NCBI GenBank assembly: GCA_938002655.1
Contig: CALLAC010000017.1
Span: 1 to 64,000, forward strand
Direction of reading: 5' to 3'
Length of the DNA: 64,000 nt
Origin: an uncultured Cytophagales bacterium
GTDB taxonomy: Bacteria; Bacteroidota; Bacteroidia; Cytophagales; Thermonemataceae
Shown here: positions 1-9,518 of the stretch, one piece after another
Layout of the letters: every line of letters starts with the position of its first letter
How positions within the stretch are numbered: position 1 is the stretch's first letter
Program-made: the position numbers and the translations under genes
Notes under the pieces: model-generated
Told to the model about the DNA's origin: nothing
Seen by the model: the letters and a program-made list of their open reading frames with translations, nothing else
Databases searched by the model: none

Positions 1-3000
1 TCAGTTTTTTGGGAGGGACTTTTTTCTGTTTTTGCAATAGTTTTTGTTTCAACTTCTTTATCATCAAGTTGATTGCCTGCGGGTGCTTCTGCCGCCATTT
101 CCATTACAGCATCTTCTTCTTTATCACTTGCATTTTTTTTCGTTGAAGTGGCAGGCTTGTCAGCATATTTTACGTTACCTACTCTTTCTCGCTCATAACG
201 GCGGTAATAGTAATTATATACAAACCAGTTCAAGTCGTCGTAATCGTAGCTGAAATAGCCACTTGATTTGTTCCAAGCATATTGTTGGGTGCGGAAGTTA
301 TCTACTCTGAAGCCTGTAACACTTTGCCAGTTATCGAAAAGGTAATTTTGCCCCCAAAAACTTGCGTTCCATTCATTTACACGGAAAGCATCAAGCGAGG
401 CATCATAGAGCGTGGCAAGCATTTCGGCGGCAATTTTATCAGCTTTTTTACCCTTGATACGCAAACGCCATTCTTCTTGCTCGCCGGGCGAAAGTTTGTT
501 GCGATAGGTTTCAAAAATCACCTCCAACTCTTTTTCGCTGTATGGTACGCTTACAAATTTTTGCTCGCTATAAAGACGATTGTTGTAAATGCTTGTTGCC
601 GTTACATAAAAACCGCCTTTCATTTCGCTTGTTATAGGCACAGAAAAGGAATTTTGCGAATTTTTGAAATTAAGCCATTCGCTTCTATGCGTTTTGTCGT
701 TGAAGGCTACCTCATACAACACTCGTTGCTGATTGCTGGTAGCTACAAGCACTTGGGCAGTTTCGCCTACTTCATAGGTGGGTTTGATGGTTTTTACAAA
801 AAGATTGGTGGGTGTTGCAGGGATTTTGGCTTTATCCGAAAAAATTTCAAAATAGTTCTTGAAACGCACTTCTTGTCCGTATTTGTCGGCGGCTACCATT
901 TCAACCAGATATACACCTGCTTGCCATTTTTTGAGGTCTTTGAGTTCAAAATCTTTTTTATCACGCGTATTGAAAGCCAGATTGAAAACGCTCCTATCTT
1001 TTTCCCAAAAAGCCTTGTTATCTTCATTCTGATAGGCTTCATCGGGAAATAGACGCTCAAAATCGGCTTTGGAGAGTGTATGTACATCGGGTTTTGCCCA
1101 AAGGCGTTTTTTGAAGGCTTTTGAAGGCATTTTAAGCCTGTAAATATGAATTTCTCCTTGGGCAGGTTCAAATTCGCCCATTAGGTTGGTAGTTTGAATG
1201 GAAATGGGCTTGGCTATCCATTCGTCTTGGTTGATGTCGCTAAGATTTACGCCAATTTGCAGACTTTGGTAGCCTACACGTACAAGGGTTTCGTTGCTAC
1301 GAGTTTCGCCGTTGAGGTCGGTTACATCGGCATAAATGGTATAACTGAATACAGGTTCGCTGGCTTTATCTACACTCAAATCGGGGATAGCGTTAAATTT
1401 TATTTTGAAAACGCCATTTTCATCGGTTTTTGTAGTACCATTGGTGATTTCAATTTCGGGACTTTCGGGATAATAGCCATACCAACGCCACCACCAAATG
1501 GGAAATTCGGCTTTACGAACTACTCGGTATTTCACTTGGGCATTATCAATATTTGCTCCCGAATAGGCTTGGGCTTTGCCTTCGGCTGTTACTTCCTCGC
1601 CCAAACGATAGGCTTGTTTGAGTGGCTCAAATTTTACTTCAAATTTGGGACGTTTGTATTCTTCTACCGAGAAATAAATCACTCCGTTGATACTTGATTG
1701 CAAGTGCATTTGCCCTGTAATGCCATTTTTGGGAGCGGTGAAAAAACCATTAAACGTGCCGTATTCGTTGCTAACAAAGTTTTTCTTTTCAACCTCCTGA
1801 CGATTCACGTCGTAGAACGTAACCGAAACGGAAGTATTGGGCACAATTTTACTTTCTTTTCCTTTTTGGCTAATTACCATTCCTTTGAAATAAACGATTT
1901 GCCCAGGGCGATAGATGGCTCTATCCAAGAAAAATAAAGTTCTGAACTGCTCTTCTGGCTCTTGATATACATTTTGATACAAAACTCCCGAAGAGTAATA
2001 GCGGTCGTTATCAATTTCTTGGGTAGAAAGAAAGTCTTTTCCGAGTTTAAAATCTAAATCTAAATTGTTTTCGTAGTAATCTTGCTCTCTTTTCACTAGA
2101 TAAGGCAAACGCACAAAGCCTTTGGTGTCAGTCTGAAATGTTGCTTTGAAAACTTTTTCATAATATCCTAAATTGTATTTGTAGAGGAAGGCTTCTACCT
2201 GAACGTTGGCAAGAGGTTCGCCGGTTTTTCGGTGCAATACGTACAAATCGGTTTTGCCATCGGGTAGGTTTTTGTGGATGTAAGCAATATCGGAAATGGT
2301 AAAGAAATTGTAAGCAATCGCATTTTCCTTTTCAAGGGAAAAGTTGCTTTTCTCACTTACTACAAGCATATACTCACCTACGGGCAAGCCCTCAAAGGCA
2401 ATTTCGGTGCGGTGTTTTTGGTGGTCTTGCAGATTTGGCAGGTTGAAATTTCCTGTTTTGACAGGTATTTTATTGAGAAAGAAAGTTAAAAATTTGCGTT
2501 CTTGGTAGTCTTCGTAGTCTTTGCGTTGCTCACGGCGTTTTTTTTGTACTTCGTTTCTATCGATTTTAAAAATTCGGTAATGAAGTTTATCAAAGTTGCG
2601 ATAAGTAAGCAGTGCCTTGAAAGCCGTATTTGAAGGCTCGGTTTGCTCCATTTGCAAAGATATTTCTTTTGTAAGAATGATATTTTGCAGGCTTTGGCAG
2701 TTGATTGTGCCTTTGGCTTTGGGAAATTTTTGGATAGCCTCTTCACAAATCTGATAGGCTTTTTTCAAGTCCATCTGAAACTGATTGCCTTTTTCGGGAT
2801 TATACTTATTGCCCAAGTTGTACCAATACGTAGCAATTGTATGGTATACAAAAGGCAGTTCTTCGCTTCCCTCGTAGAGGGTTTTCATTTTTTCTAAGGC
2901 TTGCAAATAAAGTTCATCTTTTTGCGGCACAACCGATTTTTGATGCACAAAGCCCAAACGAGCCAAATCGATATGCAAATACAGATTTTTGGAGCTATTC

Positions 3001-3785
3001 TGATTGATTTTGAGGAGTTCTTGGTAAATTTTGAGAGCAAGAAAATCAAAAGAATCTTCATCTTTGGTTTGTAGATGGAGTTTAATAAATTCGGCAGGCG
3101 GGGCAAAATAGTCGGTTTTATCCACCTGAAAATAGTAGGCAGGACGAGTAAGCTCGGATTCGCTGTTTTGGAAAAAACTGATAGCTCGCCAAGCCAGAAA
3201 GTCGTACAGGGTGGGGCGTAAAGCACGGGCATCGTCTGTACCTCTTTCAATTACTTCATCAAAGACATTGATTTGTATTTTTTGAAGCTCGGCAGCTTTT
3301 TCCAAAGAACGCAGATAGTTTTTGCGAGTTTCTTCGGTGATTTTGGCGATGCTCCACGTTTCAAGGTCTTCGGGGTTTTCTTGCATTGCGGTTCGGTTGG
3401 CAAAACGCCAGCGATTTTCTTGGTAAAATTTCCAAAAAACTTCTGCTTGCATAGAGTACAGCAGGTTTTTGGTTGGAAATTCAGCTTTTTCAGCTTCTTT
3501 GCTCAGTTCTGTGAGGGCTTTTACCACGTCTTTTTCCTCTTTGGCTTCAAAGTATTTGAGCCGATGAATAACAGCCTTTACGAGTTGGGCGTTGTTTTTT
3601 TCTTTTTGGGCTTGGGTATAAATTTCTTCTACGGCTTTGCGGGCAGTTTCGGGCAAACCTTTGCTTTCGGCATCGGCTACTTTTTTCCAGAGGTTGTCGT
3701 ACATAGTTTGTGCCTGATTAGTTTGGAGTGTGTAGAGATTGAGTAGCAAAAGTGCTACTACAAATCTCAAAAGTATATTTTTCAT
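1..3785 (-). CDS. Alpha-2-macroglobulin family protein, C-terminus beyond the left edge
   Basis: About 1,261 residues are visible and the frame stays open to base 1, so the gene is truncated by the window. The start is the ATG at 3785, followed by a hydrophobic signal peptide (MKNILLRFVVALLLLNLYTL). Residues ~25-500 are helical and TPR-like. At ~618 lies the classical MG-domain motif DRAIYRPGQIVYFKG, followed by macroglobulin-like beta domains. The last visible part is a low-complexity charged and Ala-rich stretch (EDAVMEMAAEAPAG), which in Bacteroidota members sits just before the bait and thioester-like half. Bacterial A2Ms are periplasmic or surface protease-trapping proteins. Whether this one has the CxEQ thioester cannot be seen. 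It is divergently transcribed from aroB across 192 bp. Confidence 0.9.
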   Translation of the reverse strand, partial: MKNILLRFVVALLLLNLYTLQTNQAQTMYDNLWKKVADAESKGLPETARKAVEEIYTQAQKEKNNAQLVKAVIHRLKYFEAKEEKDVVKALTELSKEAEKAEFPTKNLLYSMQAEVFWKFYQENRWRFANRTAMQENPEDLETWSIAKITEETRKNYLRSLEKAAELQKIQINVFDEVIERGTDDARALRPTLYDFLAWRAISFFQNSESELTRPAYYFQVDKTDYFAPPAEFIKLHLQTKDEDSFDFLALKIYQELLKINQNSSKNLYLHIDLARLGFVHQKSVVPQKDELYLQALEKMKTLYEGSEELPFVYHTIATYWYNLGNKYNPEKGNQFQMDLKKAYQICEEAIQKFPKAKGTINCQSLQNIILTKEISLQMEQTEPSNTAFKALLTYRNFDKLHYRIFKIDRNEVQKKRREQRKDYEDYQERKFLTFFLNKIPVKTGNFNLPNLQDHQKHRTEIAFEGLPVGEYMLVVSEKSNFSLEKENAIAYNFFTISDIAYIHKNLPDGKTDLYVLHRKTGEPLANVQVEAFLYKYNLGYYEKVFKATFQTDTKGFVRLPYLVKREQDYYENNLDLDFKLGKDFLSTQEIDNDRYYSSGVLYQNVYQEPEEQFRTLFFLDRAIYRPGQIVYFKGMVISQKGKESKIVPNTSVSVTFYDVNRQEVEKKNFVSNEYGTFNGFFTAPKNGITGQMHLQSSINGVIYFSVEEYKRPKFEVKFEPLKQAYRLGEEVTAEGKAQAYSGANIDNAQVKYRVVRKAEFPIWWWRWYGYYPESPEIEITNGTTKTDENGVFKIKFNAIPDLSVDKASEPVFSYTIYADVTDLNGETRSNETLVRVGYQSLQIGVNLSDINQDEWIAKPISIQTTNLMGEFEPAQGEIHIYRLKMPSKAFKKRLWAKPDVHTLSKADFERLFPDEAYQNEDNKAFWEKDRSVFNLAFNTRDKKDFELKDLKKWQAGVYLVEMVAADKYGQEVRFKNYFEIFSDKAKIPATPTNLFVKTIKPTYEVGETAQVLVATSNQQRVLYEVAFNDKTHRSEWLNFKNSQNSFSVPITSEMKGGFYVTATSIYNNRLYSEQKFVSVPYSEKELEVIFETYRNKLSPGEQEEWRLRIKGKKADKIAAEMLATLYDASLDAFRVNEWNASFWGQNYLFDNWQSVTGFRVDNFRTQQYAWNKSSGYFSYDYDDLNWFVYNYYYRRYERERVGNVKYADKPATSTKKNASDKEEDAVMEMAAEAPAGNQLDDKEVETKTIAKTEKSPSQKT

Positions 3786-3906
3786 AAAATAGGAATGTTT
3801 TTTCGTATAGATGTAAGTTTAGTGAAAATTCCATAAAAAAGAAAGAAAAATTTTCAAAAAATGATACAAAGCAATTTTTCTGTGTTGGAGCTATGCTTTT
3901 ATAAAA

Positions 3907-3938
3907 TTTGGGGTAGAAAGTTCTTTTTATTACGTTTG
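3907..3938 (+). promoter_or_regulatory. Bacteroidota-type promoter for aroB
   Basis: TTTG at 3907-3910 and TACGTTTG at 3931-3938 match the Bacteroidota -33 (TTTG) and -7 (TAnnTTTG) elements, with a 20-nt spacer. Transcription would start near 3945, giving a leader of about 33 nt before the GTG start of aroB. This is the best-matched promoter I saw on the plus strand. Confidence 0.65.
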
Positions 3939-3977
3939 GGTAAAATAAGCAAAACAATTTTCTAAAACTCTCTGTAC

Positions 3978-5024
3978 GTGGAAAATATCTTTTTCTGTTC
4001 GGCAAACATCAGAAGTAGCCTCAAAGAATGGCTGTTGAAGCAAAATTACAGCAATATTTTTATTCTTTGCGATGAAAACACCTCAAAATACTGCTTAGCT
4101 AAACTCGAATTTTTATACAACAAGGCATTTATTTACAAGATACCCTCAGGAGAAGCCTATAAAAACATTGAAACTGCACAGCAGATTTGGTCGGCAATGA
4201 CTGCCCAGCGGTTTGATAGAAATGCACTGCTTATCAATTTGGGAGGCGGAGTAATTTGTGATTTAGGCGGTTTTTGTGCCGCTACTTATAAGCGTGGCAT
4301 TGATTTCATTCAAATTCCAACTACCTTGCTTGCCCAAGTAGATGCTAGCATAGGTGGGAAAGTAGGCATAGATTTTGAGGGCTATAAAAACCAAATAGGC
4401 ATTTTTACACATCCTAAGGCTATTTTTATTGATACAAAATTTCTGCAAACCTTACCTGAAAGAGAATTACGTGCAGGTTTTGCTGAAATTATCAAGCATT
4501 GCCTAATTGCCGATAAAGAAATATGGAATGAAATTTCAACTCTCTCTTGGAATGAACAAGATTGGGATACCTTGGTAGAACATTCTGTTAGGTACAAGAA
4601 AATAATTGTTGAAAAAGACTTTCAAGAAAAAAATATTCGCAAATTGCTCAATTTTGGGCATACAATTGGGCATGCCTTGGAAAGCTATTTTTTAGAGCAA
4701 AAAACCCCTTTATTGCACGGTGAGGCAGTGGCTTGGGGTATGGTTGCCGAAAGTTTTATTGCAGTTCAGAAGGGGTTTATTGAAAAAGAAGATTTAGAAG
4801 AAATTCAAGATTATATTGCAGGGCAGTTTAGGGATAGTAAAATATTTCTGAGTGATAGAGATGTAGAAGCAATTACCCAACTAGCCCTACAAGACAAAAA
4901 AAATCAAGAGGGTGAAATTCGTTGCACTTTGCTTTCAGAAATTGGCAGAGGCATTATTGATGTGCCTGTGGCTGAATATGAATTGCAAGAAGCCTTGTTT
5001 TATTTGAATGAGCTAAATATTTGA
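3978..5024 (+). CDS. aroB: 3-dehydroquinate synthase
   Basis: 348 aa, the normal length. It converts DAHP to 3-dehydroquinate in the shikimate pathway, using NAD and a divalent metal in the cytoplasm. The NAD-binding GGGVICDLGGF motif, the PTTLLAQVDASIGGKVGID block, and the metal-ligand motifs GHTIGHALES and LLHGEAVAWGM are all present. The start is a GTG at 3978; no in-frame ATG gives a better N-terminus, and the promoter 40 bases upstream fits it. It stands alone, divergent from the alpha-2-macroglobulin gene and convergent with malate synthase. The rest of the aromatic pathway is not adjacent; trpE is about 48 kb away. Confidence 0.96.
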   Translation: MENIFFCSANIRSSLKEWLLKQNYSNIFILCDENTSKYCLAKLEFLYNKAFIYKIPSGEAYKNIETAQQIWSAMTAQRFDRNALLINLGGGVICDLGGFCAATYKRGIDFIQIPTTLLAQVDASIGGKVGIDFEGYKNQIGIFTHPKAIFIDTKFLQTLPERELRAGFAEIIKHCLIADKEIWNEISTLSWNEQDWDTLVEHSVRYKKIIVEKDFQEKNIRKLLNFGHTIGHALESYFLEQKTPLLHGEAVAWGMVAESFIAVQKGFIEKEDLEEIQDYIAGQFRDSKIFLSDRDVEAITQLALQDKKNQEGEIRCTLLSEIGRGIIDVPVAEYELQEALFYLNELNI

Positions 5025-5027
5025 GAA

Positions 5028-5074
5028 GCTCTTGCAGAAGAGCACAAACATTAAACAACACTTTCTACAAGAGC
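5028..5074. terminator. Possible bidirectional hairpin between aroB and malate synthase
   Basis: GCTCTTG at 5028-5034 can pair with CAAGAGC at 5068-5074, or with AAGAGC at 5038-5043 as a shorter alternative. It sits in the 58-bp gap between two convergent genes, which is where a shared terminator is expected. There is no long T-run, so the call is weak. Confidence 0.3.
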
Positions 5075-5082
5075 AATCAAAA

Positions 5083-6666
5083 CTAATTCAGATATTCATA
5101 AGCAGGAATAGTCAAAAACTCAACAAAGTTTTCATTGAGTACAATTTCATCAAAAATTTTGATAGCCTTTTCTAAATTGCCCGTTTGCACCCTTGCCTCA
5201 CCGAGTAGTTTTTTGCACTTTTCGATTTCTTCTTGTAAAATTTGCTTGTAAAGTGTTAAGTCAATAGTTCTGCCGTCTTCTAATTGGGCTTTTGTTTTGA
5301 GCCATTGCCATACTTGTGCTCTTGAAATTTCAGCAGTTGCGGCATCTTCCATAAGGTTGTAGAGAGCCGCCGCTCCCACCCCCGAAAGCCACGATTCTAT
5401 GTACAAAATACCTACATTGATGTTGGTGCGTAAGCCTTGCTCGGTGATTTTACCGCCCTCTATGCTGAAATTAAGCAAATCTTTATCTGAAATATGCAAA
5501 TCTTCTTGCAAAATATGTTTTTGGTGCGGATTTGTACCCAAAACTTTATCAAAGGCTTCTTGGGCAATAGGCACAAGGTCGGGGTGGGCAACCCAAGTAC
5601 CGTCATAGCCTGTGGTAGCTTCGAGTTCTTTATCAGCACGTACTTTGGCGAAAGCGTTTTTATTTACCTCCTCATCTTTACGAGACGGAATAAAAGCCGA
5701 CATTCCTCCTATGGCGTGAGCATTGCGTTTGTGGCAAATTTTCACAAGCAACTGGGCATAGGCACGCATAAAAGGTACTTGCATCGTAATTTGGCTTCTG
5801 TCGGGGAATTGGGCTTCGGGCAAATGGTGCAATTTTTTGATAGTGCTGAAAATATAATCCCAGCGTCCTGCGTTCAGCCCTGCCAAATGATTACGAAGTT
5901 CGTAGATGATTTCTTCCATCTCAAATGCCGCAAGAATTGTTTCTATTAGTACCGTAGCCTTGATAGTTCCTTCGGGAATGCTTAGATAGTTTTGTGCTTC
6001 TATAAAAGCATCGTTCCACAGACGAGCTTCTAGATGGCTTTCTAATTTGGGCAAATAAAAATAAGGGGCTGTACCACGAGCGAGTAAATTTTGGGCATTG
6101 TGGAAAAAGAAAAGTCCAAAATCAAACAAAGATGCAGAAATAGGTTCGCCTTCTACCAAAAAGTGCTTTTCTACTAGGTGCCAGCCACGTGGGCGAACTT
6201 TCAGGACAGCGGTTTTATCGTTGAGCCGATAAGTTTTGCCGTTTTCGGCGGTAAAGTCTATTTGTCTCAAAATGGCATTTTTCAAGTTGATTTGCCCCTC
6301 CATACAATTTTCCCAGGTGGGCGAGTTGGCATCTTCAAAATCTGCCATAAAAACTTTCGCTCCTGAATTGAGAGCATTGATAATCATTTTCCTATCCACA
6401 GGGCCCGTGATTTCTACACGTCTATCTTGCAAATCGGCAGGAATAGGAGCAACTTTCCACGATGTGTCTTCACGAATAGCTTTTGTTTCAGGCAGAAAAC
6501 TAGGCAATTTGCCATTTCGAAGCTCTTGCAAACGTTCTTGACGCTTGGCAAGTAGCTCTTTACGCTTAGGGTTGAATTTTTTGTGTAAATGTACCAAAAA
6601 AGCAATTGCCTCGTCTGTTAGCACTTCGCTATACGAATTTTCGGCTGAAATTTGGGCGTTATACAT
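5083..6666 (-). CDS. aceB: Malate synthase A
   Basis: 527 aa, typical of the A isoform. It condenses glyoxylate and acetyl-CoA to malate in the glyoxylate shunt. Visible family blocks include [33 protein letters not shown] with acidic metal-binding residues, the [11 protein letters not shown] block, and [14 protein letters not shown] near the C-terminal catalytic region. Isocitrate lyase (aceA), usually adjacent, is not in this window. The start ATG at 6666 lies about 37 bases after a TAnnTTTG element (6703-6710, minus strand). The gene is convergent with aroB. Confidence 0.96.
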   Translation of the reverse strand: MYNAQISAENSYSEVLTDEAIAFLVHLHKKFNPKRKELLAKRQERLQELRNGKLPSFLPETKAIREDTSWKVAPIPADLQDRRVEITGPVDRKMIINALNSGAKVFMADFEDANSPTWENCMEGQINLKNAILRQIDFTAENGKTYRLNDKTAVLKVRPRGWHLVEKHFLVEGEPISASLFDFGLFFFHNAQNLLARGTAPYFYLPKLESHLEARLWNDAFIEAQNYLSIPEGTIKATVLIETILAAFEMEEIIYELRNHLAGLNAGRWDYIFSTIKKLHHLPEAQFPDRSQITMQVPFMRAYAQLLVKICHKRNAHAIGGMSAFIPSRKDEEVNKNAFAKVRADKELEATTGYDGTWVAHPDLVPIAQEAFDKVLGTNPHQKHILQEDLHISDKDLLNFSIEGGKITEQGLRTNINVGILYIESWLSGVGAAALYNLMEDAATAEISRAQVWQWLKTKAQLEDGRTIDLTLYKQILQEEIEKCKKLLGEARVQTGNLEKAIKIFDEIVLNENFVEFLTIPAYEYLN

Positions 6667-6702
6667 ATTTATTTGGGATTAAAGAGTTGAAGCATGAGCA
6701 GG

Positions 6703-6710
6703 CAAATTTA
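6703..6710 (-). promoter_or_regulatory. -7 element upstream of aceB
   Basis: On the minus strand this reads TAAATTTG (consensus TAnnTTTG), in the 85-bp gap upstream of malate synthase. No matching -33 TTTG is clear, so the call is only moderate. Confidence 0.4.
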
Positions 6711-6751
6711 GCGAAATTTCGCTAAAAGAGAAAATTTTAGTAGAGTAAATT

Positions 6752-8590
6752 TTAGTACGCTCTTTCTAGTTTACCTTCTAAAAAATTCTTCAGTGATTTG
6801 TTCACAACTTTATAGCCTCCAGGTGTAGGATAATTGCCCGTAAAGTACCAATCACCTTGATGCTGAGGACAGGCTTTGTGCAGATTTTCTATGCTTTGGT
6901 AAATAACCTCCACTTCTGCCTGAATTTTACTTTTTTGCTTTATCATTTGGGCAATTTTGACTGAAATTTCCTCTTCGCTGAAAAGATTATACCATTTTTG
7001 AACAAGATTTTTATTTTCAGTAAGCAGTTTTTCATCAAAAACAATGTGTTCGCCTCTTTCTTTGAGCAGTTCTAGCATCGCCCGAAAGGCAACAAATTCA
7101 CCCATTTTAGACATATCTATTCCGTAACAATCGGGGTAGCGAATTTGTGGAGCAGAAGATACTATTAGAATTTTTTTGGGTTCTAGTTTATCAAGCATTT
7201 GCAAAATACTCTCTTCTAGCGTTGTACCTCTGACGATGGAGTCGTCAACGATCACAAGCGTATCTTGCTTTTTACGAACAACGTTGTAGGTAGTATCGTA
7301 TACCGAATTGACCATTTCTCTTCGGTGGGTATCATCGGTAATAAATGTACGAAGTTTAGCATCTTTGGTAACCAACTTTTCTACACGTACTTGCGTAGAG
7401 ATGATTTTTTGTAAGTTCTCCCAATCTTGTATCTGCAAGTATTCAAGGCGTTTTTGTTGCAAGTAGTATTCGATACCTTTGAGAAGCCCTAAAAAGGACG
7501 TTTCGGCAGTATTGGGAACATAGGAAAAGATGGTATTGTCCAAATCATACTTAATAGCTTCTAAAACTTTAGGAGCAAGCAAAAATCCTAATTGTTTTCG
7601 TTCTTGATAGATAGCAGGGTCTGTACCACGAGCAAAGTAAATCCGTTCAAAACTGCACGAACGTTGAGGCAGAGGCTCAGCAAAAGGCTTTTGTTCAAAA
7701 GTAGCATTTTTATGCACAATCAGGGCGTGAGCAGGCTTTATCTCTTCAATTTCTTCATAAGGGGCATCAAAAGCAAGTTTGATAGCGGCTCTTTCAGAAG
7801 CTACTACCAAAAATTCATCATTTGCCCAAAAATAAGCAGGACGAATACCCGCAGGGTCGCGAGCTATGAAAGCCGCTCCGTAGCCTGTTATTCCTACAAT
7901 GGCATAACCGCCGTCAAAATCTTTACAAGCTCTTCGTAAAACTCGCTGTAAATCAATTTTTTCTTCAATAACAGCCGACATTTCTTGTTTGCTATAAAAC
8001 TCTTTGTGAGCATCGTAAATGAGCTGATTTTCTTCGTCAAGGAAGTGTCCAATTTTTTCAAGAACGGTCACGGTATCAATTTTTTCTTTGGGGTGTTGCC
8101 CAAGTTGAAGCAGTTTATCAAAGAGTTCATCGTTGTTTGTCATATTAAAATTACCCGCAAGCACCAAATTTCTACTTCGCCAGTTATTCTGACGTAAAAA
8201 AGGGTGGCAATTTTCAATGCTATTCAAGCCGTGTGTACCATAACGCAAATGCCCTAAAAGCAATTCCCCCGTAAAAGCAACGTTTTCTTTAAGCCATGGA
8301 GCGTTTCGAGCTTCTCTTCTATGTTCTTTGACAGTTTTTTTGATTTTTTTGCTAATTTTTTTGAAAATCTTATGAACAGCTTGTTGTTTGATAGATCGAT
8401 ACCGACTGACATAGCGATAGCCTGGTGGAACATCTAACTTTATGACTGCCACACCCGCTCCATCTTGCCCTCGATTACTTTGCTTATCCATCAGTATATA
8501 TAACTTTTGCAAAGGATAAAGTACCGAGCCATACTTATCCAAGTAATATTGATAAGGTTTTCGCAAACGAATAAAACCAATTCCACACAT
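6752..8590 (-). CDS. Long-form amidophosphoribosyltransferase (class II glutamine amidotransferase)
   Basis: 612 aa from the ATG at 8590. This start gives MCGIGF, so Cys2 becomes the N-terminal nucleophile of an Ntn-type glutaminase; an in-frame ATG at 8677 would bury it. NRGQDGAG and the RYGTHG block belong to the glutaminase domain, and VIVDDSIVRGTT (~445-458) is the PRPP-binding loop. Canonical PurF is about 470-510 residues. This version has a basic insert (~70-95, KKISKKIKKTVKEHRR) and a C-terminal extension of about 150 residues after the PRPP loop. Bacteroidota often carry this long form besides a normal PurF. It therefore may make phosphoribosylamine or may act on a related substrate, so I do not assign purF outright. 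Confidence 0.85.
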   Translation of the reverse strand: MCGIGFIRLRKPYQYYLDKYGSVLYPLQKLYILMDKQSNRGQDGAGVAVIKLDVPPGYRYVSRYRSIKQQAVHKIFKKISKKIKKTVKEHRREARNAPWLKENVAFTGELLLGHLRYGTHGLNSIENCHPFLRQNNWRSRNLVLAGNFNMTNNDELFDKLLQLGQHPKEKIDTVTVLEKIGHFLDEENQLIYDAHKEFYSKQEMSAVIEEKIDLQRVLRRACKDFDGGYAIVGITGYGAAFIARDPAGIRPAYFWANDEFLVVASERAAIKLAFDAPYEEIEEIKPAHALIVHKNATFEQKPFAEPLPQRSCSFERIYFARGTDPAIYQERKQLGFLLAPKVLEAIKYDLDNTIFSYVPNTAETSFLGLLKGIEYYLQQKRLEYLQIQDWENLQKIISTQVRVEKLVTKDAKLRTFITDDTHRREMVNSVYDTTYNVVRKKQDTLVIVDDSIVRGTTLEESILQMLDKLEPKKILIVSSAPQIRYPDCYGIDMSKMGEFVAFRAMLELLKERGEHIVFDEKLLTENKNLVQKWYNLFSEEEISVKIAQMIKQKSKIQAEVEVIYQSIENLHKACPQHQGDWYFTGNYPTPGGYKVVNKSLKNFLEGKLERAY

Positions 8591-8631
8591 TTTATCTAGA
8601 AAATTAAAAATGAAAAACCACGATATTTCTG

Positions 8632-8639
8632 CAAAGATA
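8632..8639 (-). promoter_or_regulatory. -7 element for the amidophosphoribosyltransferase
   Basis: Minus-strand TATCTTTG (TAnnTTTG) about 42 nt upstream of the chosen ATG at 8590. It lies downstream of the alternative ATG at 8677, so it supports the shorter start that exposes Cys2. Confidence 0.5.
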
Positions 8640-8718
8640 AGGAATTTATTTGGCAAAAAGAGAGCCTCAATAGGCAATTTTAGAAAGAGCTTTACAATAT
8701 TGATATTGCAAAATTTTG

Positions 8719-8726
8719 TATCTTTG
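8719..8726 (+). promoter_or_regulatory. -7 element for the methyltransferase-rimO pair
   Basis: TATCTTTG 17 nt before the ATG at 8744. A TTG at 8700-8702 lies 16 nt upstream of it and could serve as a slightly close -33 element. Confidence 0.5.
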
Positions 8727-8743
8727 CCACTTATTTAGAAGTA

Positions 8744-9514
8744 ATGAAGCAACTGATTCGTTTTTTTATTCGTTTTGTTCCTCGCAAGTATCTACAAAAG
8801 TTTGGTATAAGTGTTTTACAGGTGGTAGCGGTGTTTTACAGAGGCAATCGGGTACAATGCCCTATATCGGGTAAAACTTACCGAAAGTTTTTGCCTTATG
8901 GCAGAATAAAGCCTCGCGAAAATGCTCTTTGCCCCGACTCACTTTCTTTGGAACGCCACCGCTTGCTATGGCTTTACCTGCAAAGAAAAACTAATTTTTT
9001 TCAAGCACCCCTGAAAGTGTTGCACATTGCCCCTGAGATTTGCTTTCTGAAAAAATTTGAAAGTCTACCCAATTTGCAGGAATACGTTACAGCAGATTTG
9101 GAATCGCCTTGGGCAAAAGTAAAAATGGATATTCATCAAATGCCTTTTACTGATGATAGTTTTGATGTAGTTTTCTGCAATCACGTTTTAGAACACGTAA
9201 CAGATGATTTGCAGGCACTGCGAGAAATTTATAGAGTGCTAAAAAAAGGTGGTTGGGCTATTTTGCAATCGCCTCTGAATTGGAGCTTGGCTCATACCTA
9301 CGAAGATAAAAGCATCACTGCTCGCAAAGAGCGAGAAAAAGCCTTTGGACAAAGCGACCATCTAAGGCTCTATGGCAGAGATTACGCAGAACGTATCGCC
9401 TCGGTAGGTTTTAGAGTAGTAGCAGATGATTTTGTCAAAACACTTTCTGCCGAAGAAATTAAACGTTATGCTCTGGATACGAATGAAATAATTTTTGTAG
9501 CTTACAAAAAATAA
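8744..9514 (+). CDS. Class I SAM-dependent methyltransferase
   Basis: 256 aa. The N-terminal ~80 residues are basic and contain two Cys (around VQCPISGKTY and ENALCPDSLSLERHR). A Rossmann methyltransferase core follows: VLHIAPE (motif I-like), TADLESPWAKVKMDIH, DDSFDVVFCNHVLEHV (motif IV) and LKKGGWAILQSP. The substrate cannot be told from sequence. It is followed after 4 bp by rimO on the same strand, so the two are almost certainly cotranscribed. It may modify a small molecule or glycan, as related family members do, but that is only inference. Confidence 0.85.
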   Translation: MKQLIRFFIRFVPRKYLQKFGISVLQVVAVFYRGNRVQCPISGKTYRKFLPYGRIKPRENALCPDSLSLERHRLLWLYLQRKTNFFQAPLKVLHIAPEICFLKKFESLPNLQEYVTADLESPWAKVKMDIHQMPFTDDSFDVVFCNHVLEHVTDDLQALREIYRVLKKGGWAILQSPLNWSLAHTYEDKSITARKEREKAFGQSDHLRLYGRDYAERIASVGFRVVADDFVKTLSAEEIKRYALDTNEIIFVAYKK

Positions 9515-9518
9515 AACT

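Noticed and set aside
282-1052. Plus-strand open frame of 256 codons
   Set aside because: Lies entirely antisense to the alpha-2-macroglobulin gene, which has clear family motifs; the plus-strand translation is Phe-rich and has no recognisable domain.
6180-6195. CACGTG in malate synthase as a parS
   Set aside because: Flanks (GC...GG) do not match the TTTCACGTGAAA core.
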